Source: an uncultured Bacteroides sp.
GTDB taxonomy: Bacteria > Bacteroidota > Bacteroidia > Bacteroidales > Bacteroidaceae
DNA: 64,000 nucleotides
Direction of reading: 5' to 3'
Assembly (NCBI GenBank): GCA_900555635.1
Contig: USLU01000001.1
Coordinates: 159,808-223,807 of the forward strand
The notes beneath the pieces are model-generated. The model had not been told where the DNA came from and made no database searches. It saw only the letters and a list, made by a program, of their open reading frames with translations. Positions 34,301 to 41,988 of the stretch are shown here, one piece after another. Both the position numbers and the translations under genes were made by a program. How positions within the stretch are numbered: the stretch's first letter is position 1; each line of letters begins with the position of its first letter.

Positions 34301-34411
34301 TCTAGGATTTCCAACAAAGGTTGGACAGAGAAGTTCAGATACTTCCCCATTGACCAATCTGAAATGGATAGGGCTAAAGGCGGATTGACTCAAAATCCGG
34401 GTTGGCTGTAA
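34301..34411 (+). pseudogene. 3' remnant of a susD-like gene
   Basis: In one frame the bases read SRISNKGWTEKFRYFPIDQS, then EMDRAKGGLTQNPGWL and a TAA stop at 34409-34411. The pattern W-(x)-EK-(x)-FPI-(x)-Q-(x)-E-(x)-D followed by LTQNPGW is the characteristic end of SusD/RagB nutrient-binding lipoproteins. No start codon or upstream susD sequence remains. Directly downstream is the terminator expected at the end of a susCD operon. Confidence 0.85.
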
Positions 34412-34435
34412 GATTGGGTATTAGTTTTCTTTAAG

Positions 34436-34470
34436 AATCCCCGGCGTTATAGAAGATAATGCCGGGGATT
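34436..34470 (+). terminator. Hairpin ending the former susCD operon
   Basis: AATCCCCGGC (34436-34445) pairs with GCCGGGGATT (34461-34470), extended inward by TTAT/ATAA; only a short T-rich tail follows. Confidence 0.75.
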
Positions 34471-34527
34471 TGTCTTTACCTGGTACATAACTTGTCCTGA
34501 CTTTGTATTTACCAGTGGCATGAATGG

Positions 34528-34605
34528 ACATTGCTTCTTACATTGCACCACATTGCTTCTTGCATTGCACTACATTGCTTCTTATGCCTCTTTACATTGC
34601 TTTCT
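34528..34605. repeat. 22-base tandem array, word ACATTGCTTCTT
   Basis: Units begin at 34528, 34550, 34572 and 34594, each starting ACATTGCTT. The first two continue with a second (A/G)CATTGCAC word. The last unit is partial. Confidence 0.85.
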
Positions 34606-34698
34606 CTTTATATTATTGTCCGGAGTCATTATTTCTATTGCGTAATTAAAATAAGTTACAAATCAGAGCGGTTTAGCAGGGCTCTACAAGGACCTTGA

Positions 34699-35113
34699 GG
34701 GGTCAAAAATAGGTTCAGGGTCACTATGACCCTTCTTGGGGCGTTTTTGAACCTTTTTGAGATGGGTATTATCTTGTTTTACAACTTGTTATGTGTATGC
34801 GCACTTTTTAGAAAATGTTGGCCGGTACTTTCGGATACTCCCGATTTCTATGCGGATTTTACAAATATTGTGTAGGTTGAATATATTGACAATGTGCCCG
34901 TAATATCCTCCATTTGATGTAAGTAATGCATACTTACGAGTGGCAGAGTGGTTTCGGTCAGTGAAATACTGACCGACGATTGTTTACTTTTTTGCTTGTT
35001 GTTAACATGAATTACGCAATGTGTATCATTATTTCTCAACATTTGTTCAGCATTATCCTCTTGGTTTGGGGGGCTGGAAGGTTCATAGTGACCCTGAACC
35101 TATTTTTGACCCC
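34699..35113. repeat. Long-range perfect 31-base inverted repeat
   Basis: Bases 34699-34729 (GGGGTCAAAAATAGGTTCAG...) are the exact reverse complement of 35083-35113. The spacer is 353 bases. The arms contain smaller palindromes: GGGTCA/TGACCC beside the left arm and AGGTTCA/TGAACCT across the right one. Both flanking genes point inward. Confidence 0.85.
34954..34976. other. Stem-loop TCGGTCAGT/ACTGACCGA
   Basis: Perfect 9-base stem with loop GAAAT, inside the spacer of the 31-base inverted repeat. No T-run follows on either side. Confidence 0.5.
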
Positions 35114-35314
35114 AATCAACCTTCGTTTTCTGTAATTTTTGTTAGTTAATAGTTTGATATACAGCGGGTAGCCTTTTACAGGTATCTTACTATATGAAAT
35201 CGGTATTCGCATAGTGACAGGCGAAAAGTTGTATGCTCTCTTTGGTTCTGTGATTATTAAAATACTTTACATGTGTGTTTCCTTTTTTTGCCTCTGCTTC
35301 TAAGCTGAAAAAGA

Positions 35315-35348
35315 AATATCCTCATGAGAAAAGTCCCATGAGGATATT
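35315..35348 (-). terminator. Terminator of the GH9-ThuA operon
   Basis: AATATCCTCATG/CATGAGGATATT, 12-base perfect stem and 10-base loop, followed on the minus strand by TTCTTTTTC. Confidence 0.8.
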
Positions 35349-35395
35349 AAATAGGTATATCTGTAAAATAATTTTAGAATATAGTTCTCTTGTCT

Positions 35396-36208
35396 TTATT
35401 TTAAAAACGGATTCCCTGCCTTATCCTGGCTTACCACCCAGCGGAAAGCATTGACAAACAAGAGGTTTTGGGTTCCATCGATAAACTCTTCATCACCGTG
35501 TCCCATATTCAGGTAAATCATGCGGTAGTTCTTGTTAGACCATACAATGGGGAAGTCGCCGAAATTAACCACATCTTTAATCCCTAACGGATAGTTCTTG
35601 GGTGAAATAGAAAGTAATACCTCCACATCTTTGTTCAGGCGCGGGCTTGGATTCCATTGATACCATTCGCTGGCAGGTGCCACAAACGATGCCGGCAGAT
35701 TCTTAGTAACAGGATGTTCCGTCTCGTCAACTTCAACCAATACGGGCTGAGGAGGCCAGTTGTTACAATAGAATACGCCACCACCTAGAAACTTCACTAA
35801 CCAAGGCCAATTCGTGTTTTTATCATTGTAGGCTGCGGCATGGAAACCTACCCAGCCTCCGCCATTCTCCATGTATTTCTCGAAGGCATCACGTTCGGTC
35901 TTGTTGCTCGGCGTAGTGTTGAGCATGACAACTACATTATATTCTTTCAGTTTCTCGTATGGATACTGGGAAAAGTCAGTGGTGATGTCTAAAATGAAAC
36001 CATCACCGTAGTTCAGCTTTTTAATGAACTCTACCCCTTGTCGGGCAAATGTCACGTGTGCCTCTTCGGCATGTGGTGTGTAATAAACCAATGCCTTGAA
36101 GCGGGGAGCTCGGGCATAGTTGGCGGGATAGCCTTCGGGAGTTTGTGCCTGTACCAGCAATGCACATGCTGCAAATAGCAGAACAAAATAAAGTTTAATG
36201 TTTCTCAT
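35396..36208 (-). CDS. Exported ThuA-domain protein
   Basis: 270 residues. The signal peptide is MRNIKLYFVLLFAACALLVQAQ. The remaining 245 residues are one ThuA-like domain (class I glutamine-amidotransferase fold): FKALVYYTPHAEEAHVTFAR, VVMLNTTPSNKTERDAF, GGGWVGFHAAAYNDKN, and a C-terminal FPIVWSNKNYRMIYLNMGHG. It resembles the C-terminal domain of the GH18 protein at 29751. ThuA domains occur with secreted glycan enzymes; the biochemical role is poorly known. It lies 36 bases downstream of the GH9 gene and is likely in its operon. Confidence 0.88.
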   Translation of the reverse strand: MRNIKLYFVLLFAACALLVQAQTPEGYPANYARAPRFKALVYYTPHAEEAHVTFARQGVEFIKKLNYGDGFILDITTDFSQYPYEKLKEYNVVVMLNTTPSNKTERDAFEKYMENGGGWVGFHAAAYNDKNTNWPWLVKFLGGGVFYCNNWPPQPVLVEVDETEHPVTKNLPASFVAPASEWYQWNPSPRLNKDVEVLLSISPKNYPLGIKDVVNFGDFPIVWSNKNYRMIYLNMGHGDEEFIDGTQNLLFVNAFRWVVSQDKAGNPFLK

Positions 36209-36244
36209 TGCATATATGTTTTTATAAAGTTAAATGTTTCTTAT

Positions 36245-38713
36245 TCAATATTCGGCAATCAACGATATCCACTTTCCTGCCGATGTCACCCACACCTCTT
36301 TGTAACAAGCATTATTGGTTTGAGGCCAGTAAGGGATGTCCTCGTTTCCTAAAGTACGGATACCTACGGGCATTTCTCCTGTCATTTCTCCCGAAGAGAA
36401 GGTGTTCAGTTGCGGATAGTTATGTCCTTCTCCGTAAATCAGCGACTGACCGAAAGGGTTCTTACCTACCGTCCAGTATAGCTGTTCCAAGCCGATGTCT
36501 AGCAGTTCCTTATCTTTCAGGAAGTTTCCACAGATGGCAGCAGACTTTCCGGTGGAAAGATGGATCGCTGTATTGCCGTTGAAAATGTTGAACCAGACGG
36601 GGAAGCGTTTCATATAGTGCTCTTTGTCCAGCTTGATGCCATTCTTTATTTGCTCTGTATACAACTCTTTCGCATTGGTGGGCGGAAAGAGGTGGAGGGC
36701 ATAAAAGTTGGTAGTGTCTTTGTATTCTTCGGCGTGATATACGCCGCTTGGCAACATTCCGTAGGGGCGGGTGTACTTCATCAGCCCTTTCAGATAGTCG
36801 CCGTACAGGCGTATGGAGCGTGCCCATTGGGGGTAATCGGGGTGCTCCGGTTGTGTCTCGCAAAGCAGGTTCATGGCTTGCATGTAAACCTGTTCGCGCG
36901 ACTGGTGTATATAATGAACTATTGACTGTCTGTTTGTGTCGCGGTAGAAGAATCCGCATGTTCCATCCTTGTCTTTCAGAGGTTCGGTGCGTTGGCATGC
37001 CAGCGTGTAGCGAATGTACTCAGCGGCTATATCGGCATAACAAGCCTTCTTCGTTAACCGGTAAAGCTGGCTGGCAGACCATGATATAGTAGCCATATAT
37101 TGACTTCGGGAAGTGTTGTAACTATGCTCATAAGGCTGAATAAACTTATCGAACCCATCCTTTTTGAATTTATCCATCGCAAAGGCGAAATCTTCTTCGG
37201 CTGTTTTAAGCAGGTATTCCTGTAGCATCGGGTCGTCCTTCAGGGTCATCGAAGCATATGCTTCATATCCGGCATAGAGGAAATTGTCGAATGCCATATT
37301 CTGCACTCGCACGGATGAAATGTCGTCCAACGTATTGAACACCCCGTCTTGCCAGATAAGCAATCCCATACTGCTGGCACGGTAACCGTCACCGTAGCGG
37401 TTTTTCAGGACAAATTCCAATCCCCATTCGGCCTCTTCGCGCAGGCGGGCGGCAAGAGCAGGGTTCTTGTCTTTCAGCTTGTTGTAAGCTTCGAGCAGGG
37501 AGAAGGTTACATCGCCCGTCTGAAGTGTCTGTTGTGAAAGGTCGCCTGCGTCGTGCCATCCACCGGCGTAGGAGATGCTGCGGCCGTCGTGTTTGGACAT
37601 CAAGTCCACATGGCAGGTAGCATGTTTGCCGGGAACAGGATAGCCGCAACGTTGGCAGAAAAGGAAATTGAGAACCTTCCAGCCCGAATCTTCCCAGATT
37701 CTTTCACCAATGCGGAAGGTAGGGGTTAGTGACTCATTTGCTTTCAGCTGATATACACCGGGGCGGTTGAAGCTTGTGAAATCGAGAATGCCGAATTTGC
37801 CGAGGGTTGTAGTCTCCTCCTTAATTTCTCCTTCGAAGACGGTTTGCCCGCTGGCGGAGTCTAATAGCTGAAAACGCTTATCATTATATATTGAAGTGTT
37901 TGTGTTTACAATAGCTGTTTTAGGACTGTTCACGGTATATCCCGTGGTCGAATAGATAATTTTTCCGTCGGCAGGACTCCAGCCACTTACTGGTTCGGGG
38001 TTCTTTACAGTTTGTAGTTGCAGGTTGTCAATGTAGTAAACAGCAGAATCTCCTGTAGTCCGGTCTTTTCCTTTCAGGGCAGTACTGAAACTGATTCGCA
38101 TTACTTTATCCCGTTGATACTCGTCGATTTCGAGAAAGCACTGGTTCCATTCTTTATTCACCAGATTAATAAGGTGAGAACCCGAAGGCTGATTATATCC
38201 TTTCTTGACAGGTGTATCAGCATTTACGAACGTAAGATTCATATTGACGATGCGTGCGCCGTCACAATCAGGATAGATAGAAAATGTAATCCGGTTGTAC
38301 TTTTCCAGATTAGCGCCATTCAAGTTGTAGGCAACGCCACTATTTCCATAAGTGGCATAATCCGGATCGGAAGGCGAACCGGTGGCCCTTTTTCCGGTAA
38401 ATGTAGGGAATTGCAATTTGATGCTTCCTTTTCCCGAAATCGTCTTTTCAGTACTGAAAGACATGTTGCCTGCGCCGGAATGTTGCCAGCCTTCAGTACT
38501 TGCCGATTGGGTAAGAGGGATGCTTTCTAAAACCTCTTTCTTCCATCCGTTAGCTTCAAAAGAGTTCGCCGTATTCAGTGGGAGGGGGTGGTGTATCAAT
38601 CCGCTTTCGTGAAGTTGCTTCTCCAATTGATCGTCCTGCGTCAGGCGAACCTGACCGTAAGTACCGATACTACTTGCAGATAGAAGAAATAGGGTAAATA
38701 GTGTCTTTCTCAT
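36245..38713 (-). CDS. Secreted GH9 glycoside hydrolase with N-terminal beta domains
   Basis: 822 residues from ATG 38713 (MRKTLFTLFLLSASSIGTYG, signal peptide). Residues about 75-235 form a beta-sandwich, carbohydrate-binding-like domain (SFSTEKTISGKGSIKLQFP). A CelD-type Ig domain follows (about 240-335; TTGYTVNSPKTAIVN). The GH9 (alpha/alpha)6 barrel carries the nucleophile-activating aspartates in GGWHDAGD (D388, D391) and the catalytic acid near the C-terminus in CYKEVWV (E806). GH9 enzymes invert beta-1,4 linkages of cellulose, mixed-linkage glucan or chitosan-type glycans; specificity is not evident. The next gene on the strand is the ThuA protein. Confidence 0.93.
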   Translation of the reverse strand: MRKTLFTLFLLSASSIGTYGQVRLTQDDQLEKQLHESGLIHHPLPLNTANSFEANGWKKEVLESIPLTQSASTEGWQHSGAGNMSFSTEKTISGKGSIKLQFPTFTGKRATGSPSDPDYATYGNSGVAYNLNGANLEKYNRITFSIYPDCDGARIVNMNLTFVNADTPVKKGYNQPSGSHLINLVNKEWNQCFLEIDEYQRDKVMRISFSTALKGKDRTTGDSAVYYIDNLQLQTVKNPEPVSGWSPADGKIIYSTTGYTVNSPKTAIVNTNTSIYNDKRFQLLDSASGQTVFEGEIKEETTTLGKFGILDFTSFNRPGVYQLKANESLTPTFRIGERIWEDSGWKVLNFLFCQRCGYPVPGKHATCHVDLMSKHDGRSISYAGGWHDAGDLSQQTLQTGDVTFSLLEAYNKLKDKNPALAARLREEAEWGLEFVLKNRYGDGYRASSMGLLIWQDGVFNTLDDISSVRVQNMAFDNFLYAGYEAYASMTLKDDPMLQEYLLKTAEEDFAFAMDKFKKDGFDKFIQPYEHSYNTSRSQYMATISWSASQLYRLTKKACYADIAAEYIRYTLACQRTEPLKDKDGTCGFFYRDTNRQSIVHYIHQSREQVYMQAMNLLCETQPEHPDYPQWARSIRLYGDYLKGLMKYTRPYGMLPSGVYHAEEYKDTTNFYALHLFPPTNAKELYTEQIKNGIKLDKEHYMKRFPVWFNIFNGNTAIHLSTGKSAAICGNFLKDKELLDIGLEQLYWTVGKNPFGQSLIYGEGHNYPQLNTFSSGEMTGEMPVGIRTLGNEDIPYWPQTNNACYKEVWVTSAGKWISLIAEY

Positions 38714-39120
38714 TTGTAATGTTAACCTTTGGTTTCTGTGTTGCAAGATTAGCCATTATTTATCAAAATAAGGTTTGATAATTGTCCTAAATGCTTTAAA
38801 AACTATCTAAATGCAGGGAAAATGATAGAATATGAACTTTGGAAGATGGATTTTAAACCATCTTAATTTGTTTTCTTTCTGTAATTTTTTTAATTTTAAG
38901 CCGTTATACCGAATTGTTGATTTGGGAAACGAAGAATACGATGCTTGTTAGCATTAAGTTTTTAGCCGCTCTTTTTGACGTTTTATTATTAATTAATCAA
39001 AATATCGGGATAAAATATAGCATATTTGAAAAGAATTCCTATATTTGCAGTGTTATTCAATGACATTTTGATTGAATAGTCCTAAATCAACAAGGTAAGA
39101 ACCTTTTAAAAAGTAATATT
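38714..39120. other. Divergent control region between GH9 and glutamate dehydrogenase
   Basis: About 400 bases. Two inverted repeats stand out: TTATCAAA/TTTGATAA (38760-38767, 38774-38781), close to the GH9 start, and AAGATGG/CCATCTT (38843-38849, 38858-38864). The gdh promoter is at 39040-39047. No gene is seen. Confidence 0.6.
39040..39047 (+). promoter_or_regulatory. -7 box TATATTTG for the first glutamate dehydrogenase
   Basis: Exact TAnnTTTG match; leader of about 67 bases to ATG 39121. Confidence 0.6.
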
Positions 39121-40458
39121 ATGAATATCGAACGTATCATGGCCTCTTTGGAGGCAAAGCATCCCGGCGAGTCTGAGTATCTTCAAGCCGTAAAGGAAGT
39201 CCTTCTTTCTATCGAAGATATCTATAATCAACATCCTGAGTTCGAGAAAGCAAAAATTATAGAACGATTGGTAGAACCTGATCGTATCTTTACCTTCCGT
39301 GTTACCTGGGTGGATGATAAAGGTGATGTTCAGACAAACCTCGGCTATCGTGTACAGTTCAACAACGCCATTGGCCCTTACAAAGGCGGTATTCGTTTCC
39401 ATGCATCCGTAAACTTATCAATCCTTAAGTTCTTAGGTTTTGAACAAACCTTCAAGAATGCTTTGACTACATTACCGATGGGTGGTGGCAAGGGTGGTTC
39501 CGACTTCTCTCCACGTGGAAAGAGCGATGCTGAAGTAATGCGCTTCTGCCAGGCTTTCATGCTGGAATTGTGGCGTCATCTGGGTCCGGATATGGATGTA
39601 CCTGCCGGTGATATCGGTGTAGGTGGTCGTGAAGTAGGCTATATGTTCGGTATGTATAAGAAGCTGACTCGTGAATTTACAGGTACTTTCACCGGTAAGG
39701 GCTTGGAATTTGGCGGTTCGCTGATTCGTCCTGAAGCTACCGGTTTCGGTGGTTTGTACTTTGTACATCAGATGTTGGAAACAAAAGGCATTGATATCAA
39801 AGGTAAGACTGTTGCCATCTCCGGTTTCGGAAATGTGGCATGGGGGGCAGCAACCAAGGCAACCGAACTGGGTGCTAAGGTGGTTACTATCTCCGGTCCC
39901 GACGGTTACATCTATGATCCGAATGGTATCAGTGGCGAAAAGATAGATTATATGTTGGAACTTCGTGCAAGCGGCAACGATATCGTAGCCCCGTATGCCG
40001 ACGAATTCCCGGGTTCTACTTTTGTTGCGGGCAAACGTCCGTGGGAAGTAAAGGCCGACATCGCTCTTCCTTGTGCCACTCAGAACGAGTTGAACGGTGA
40101 AGATGCTAAACATCTTATTGATAATAAGGTTACTTGCGTAGGCGAAATCTCTAACATGGGATGTACTCCGGAAGCAATCGACCTCTTTATAGAGCATAAA
40201 GTAATGTATGCACCGGGTAAGGCTGTGAATGCCGGTGGTGTGGCAACCAGTGGACTGGAAATGTCCCAGAATGCCATGCACCTCAGCTGGAGTGCTGCCG
40301 AAGTGGATGAAAAACTCCATGCCATCATGCACGGAATTCATGCTCAATGCGTAAAATATGGGACAGAACCTGACGGCTACATCAACTACGTGAAAGGCGC
40401 CAATATTGCCGGTTTCATGAAAGTTGCCCACGCCATGATGGGTCAGGGCATTATCTAA
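39121..40458 (+). CDS. Glutamate dehydrogenase, paralogue 1 (likely NAD-type)
   Basis: 445 residues, hexameric class I glutamate dehydrogenase. PMGGGKGGSDFSPRGKS holds the catalytic lysine (K124), PAGDIGVGGRE the catalytic aspartate (D164). The dinucleotide fold reads ISGFGNVAWG, and the end of its second strand reads TISGPDG (258-262), where the paralogue at 57554 reads MSDSDG. Loss of that acidic/serine pair may shift cofactor preference from NADP to NAD; this is inference. It interconverts glutamate and 2-oxoglutarate plus ammonia. It is followed by a terminator and not in an operon. Confidence 0.95.
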   Translation: MNIERIMASLEAKHPGESEYLQAVKEVLLSIEDIYNQHPEFEKAKIIERLVEPDRIFTFRVTWVDDKGDVQTNLGYRVQFNNAIGPYKGGIRFHASVNLSILKFLGFEQTFKNALTTLPMGGGKGGSDFSPRGKSDAEVMRFCQAFMLELWRHLGPDMDVPAGDIGVGGREVGYMFGMYKKLTREFTGTFTGKGLEFGGSLIRPEATGFGGLYFVHQMLETKGIDIKGKTVAISGFGNVAWGAATKATELGAKVVTISGPDGYIYDPNGISGEKIDYMLELRASGNDIVAPYADEFPGSTFVAGKRPWEVKADIALPCATQNELNGEDAKHLIDNKVTCVGEISNMGCTPEAIDLFIEHKVMYAPGKAVNAGGVATSGLEMSQNAMHLSWSAAEVDEKLHAIMHGIHAQCVKYGTEPDGYINYVKGANIAGFMKVAHAMMGQGII

Positions 40459-40497
40459 AAGAAAAACTTTGTTTAGTTGTATTTGTATTTGTGGTTT

Positions 40498-40541
40498 GTG
40501 CTGCCCTACGCCTGCGAAGGTAAAGGGCGGCACTTTTTTTA
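40498..40541 (+). terminator. Intrinsic terminator after glutamate dehydrogenase 1
   Basis: GTGCTGCCCT (40498-40507) pairs with AGGGCGGCAC (40524-40533, one G-T pair), followed by eight T. Confidence 0.85.
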
Positions 40542-40557
40542 GTTCACTGTTTTTTCC

Positions 40558-40565
40558 TACCTTTG
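40558..40565 (+). promoter_or_regulatory. -7 box TACCTTTG for the Xaa-Pro peptidase gene
   Basis: Exact TAnnTTTG match, 28 bases before ATG 40594. Confidence 0.65.
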
Positions 40566-40593
40566 CATCTCGAAAATTATAAATAGCAAAGGG

Positions 40594-41763
40594 ATGTTAC
40601 AACCAGAATTGAAACGGAGGCGCGACAAGATACGCGTACTCATGGCACAACAGTCGATTGATGCCGCTCTTATCACTTGCAATGTAAATTTGATCTATAC
40701 GTATGGATGCGTTGTCAGCGGATATCTGTATTTGCCGTTGAATGCTCCAGCACGTTTGTTTATAAAGCGTCCTAATAATATTGAGGGAGAGCATGTCCAT
40801 CCTATTCGCAAACCTGAACAGTTACCGGAATTGATTAAGGAGTGCGGCTTGCCTGCACCTGTTAAGTTGATGCTGGAAGGTGACGAGTTGTCTTTCACGG
40901 AATACAACCGTTTGGCTGCTTGCTTTCCGGAGGCTGAAGTCGTGCCTTGTGGTACTTCTCTGATCCGTCAGGCGCGTAGTGTGAAGACCGATATGGAGAT
41001 AGAAATGTTCCGTCGTTCGGGTGCAGCCCATACCAAGGCTTACGAGCAGATTCCTGCAGTTTATCAGCCGGGAATGACCGACCGCCTGCTTTCTATTGAA
41101 GTGGAACGTTTGATGCGTTTGGAAGGTTGCCTGGGCATCTTCCGCGTATTCGGTCAAAGCATGGAAATCTTCATGGGCAGTCTTTTGTCAGGAGATAATG
41201 CTGCCGCTGCTTCTCCGTATGACTTTGCCTTGGGAGGTGAAGGGCTCGATCCCTCCATACCCGGAGGAGCTAACGGAACTTTACTTCGTGCCGGACAAAG
41301 TGTTATGGTGGATATGGGTGGAAACTTCAACGGGTACATGGGCGATATGAGCCGTGTATTCTCAATCGGTAAATTACCCGAAAACGCTTATGCTGCTCAC
41401 CAAACCTGTTTGGAAATACAGGAAGCCATCGTTGCCAAGGCGAAACCGGGAACAGTATGTGAGGATCTTTATAACACTGCTATCGATATGGTAACCAAAG
41501 CCGGTTTTGCCGATTACTTCATGGGAGTAGGGCAGAAAGCCAAATTCATAGGACATGGCATTGGTCTGGAGATTAACGAAATGCCTGTACTGGCTCCCCG
41601 TATGAAGCAAGAACTGGAACCGGGCATGGTCTTCGCCCTCGAACCTAAAATAGTACTGCCGGGCATCGGCCCTCTAGGCATCGAAAACTCCTGGGCAGTA
41701 ACAACAGAAGGTTTAGAGAAGCTGACCTTATGCAGCGAAGAAATCGTAGAGATTAGTTATTAG
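40594..41763 (+). CDS. M24-family Xaa-Pro aminopeptidase-like protein
   Basis: 389 residues without signal peptide. The N-terminal creatinase-like domain is followed by the pita-bread fold with metal ligands: VMVDMGGNFNGYMGDMSRVF (two Asp), IGHGIGLEINEMP (His), FALEPKIVLPG and GIENSWAVT (two Glu). All five ligands appear present. It should cleave X-Pro dipeptide bonds or act on prolidase-type substrates in the cytoplasm. It is monocistronic and ends in a 22-base inverted repeat. Confidence 0.9.
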   Translation: MLQPELKRRRDKIRVLMAQQSIDAALITCNVNLIYTYGCVVSGYLYLPLNAPARLFIKRPNNIEGEHVHPIRKPEQLPELIKECGLPAPVKLMLEGDELSFTEYNRLAACFPEAEVVPCGTSLIRQARSVKTDMEIEMFRRSGAAHTKAYEQIPAVYQPGMTDRLLSIEVERLMRLEGCLGIFRVFGQSMEIFMGSLLSGDNAAAASPYDFALGGEGLDPSIPGGANGTLLRAGQSVMVDMGGNFNGYMGDMSRVFSIGKLPENAYAAHQTCLEIQEAIVAKAKPGTVCEDLYNTAIDMVTKAGFADYFMGVGQKAKFIGHGIGLEINEMPVLAPRMKQELEPGMVFALEPKIVLPGIGPLGIENSWAVTTEGLEKLTLCSEEIVEISY

Positions 41764-41769
41764 TTATAA

Positions 41770-41844
41770 AAGTGATTAGTTATTTGTTGATTTCTGCTTA
41801 CTCTATGTAGTATTCCGTACACATCAACAAATAACTAATCACTT
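41770..41844. terminator. 22-base inverted repeat between convergent genes
   Basis: 41770-41791 (AAGTGATTAGTTATTTGTTG...) is the exact reverse complement of 41823-41844; the outer AGTTATAA words also pair with a two-base bulge. Heptamers TTATAAC follow at 41843-41863. It may terminate both strands, though it has no G+C-rich stem or T-run. Confidence 0.6.
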
Positions 41845-41862
41845 ATAACTTATAACTTATAA

Positions 41863-41988
41863 CTATTTCACCCTTCTATTCAGCTGGTTATTCGCCTTTG
41901 CCGGTTTTGATTTTCCAATCCGTTTTCCGGATGTTTTGGGTTTCTTGTTCGGCTTGGGGCGTGCGGTTGTACTTTTATTCCCCCTCAT
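41863..41988 (-). CDS. Small highly basic protein overlapping the DUF3843-like gene
   Basis: 41 residues from ATG 41988, starting MRGNKSTTARPKPNKKPKTS and continuing with Lys/Arg/Pro-rich sequence to a TAG stop. The ATG lies 14 bases inside the end of the upstream gene in another frame, an arrangement typical of translational coupling. The composition suggests a nucleic-acid- or ribosome-binding peptide. A longer version from 42099 would lie mainly inside the neighbour and is rejected. Confidence 0.5.
   Translation of the reverse strand: MRGNKSTTARPKPNKKPKTSGKRIGKSKPAKANNQLNRRVK

Larger units (their letters stand above)
34412..35395. other. 984-base convergent intergenic region rich in repeats
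   Basis: No supportable gene. Contents in order: terminator hairpin 34436-34470, 22-base tandem array 34528-34605, a 31-base inverted-repeat arm at 34699-34729, hairpin 34954-34976, the matching arm at 35083-35113, and a minus-strand terminator at 35315-35348. Confidence 0.75.

Noticed and set aside
34699..35113. Invertible capsule-type promoter
   Set aside because: No TAnnTTTG/TTTG promoter was found between the arms and both flanking genes are convergent, so neither could be switched on; kept only as an unexplained inverted repeat.
39472..40533. 353-codon open frame antisense to glutamate dehydrogenase 1
   Set aside because: Lies entirely over a strongly conserved gene, His/Thr/Cys-rich composition typical of antisense translation, no family features.
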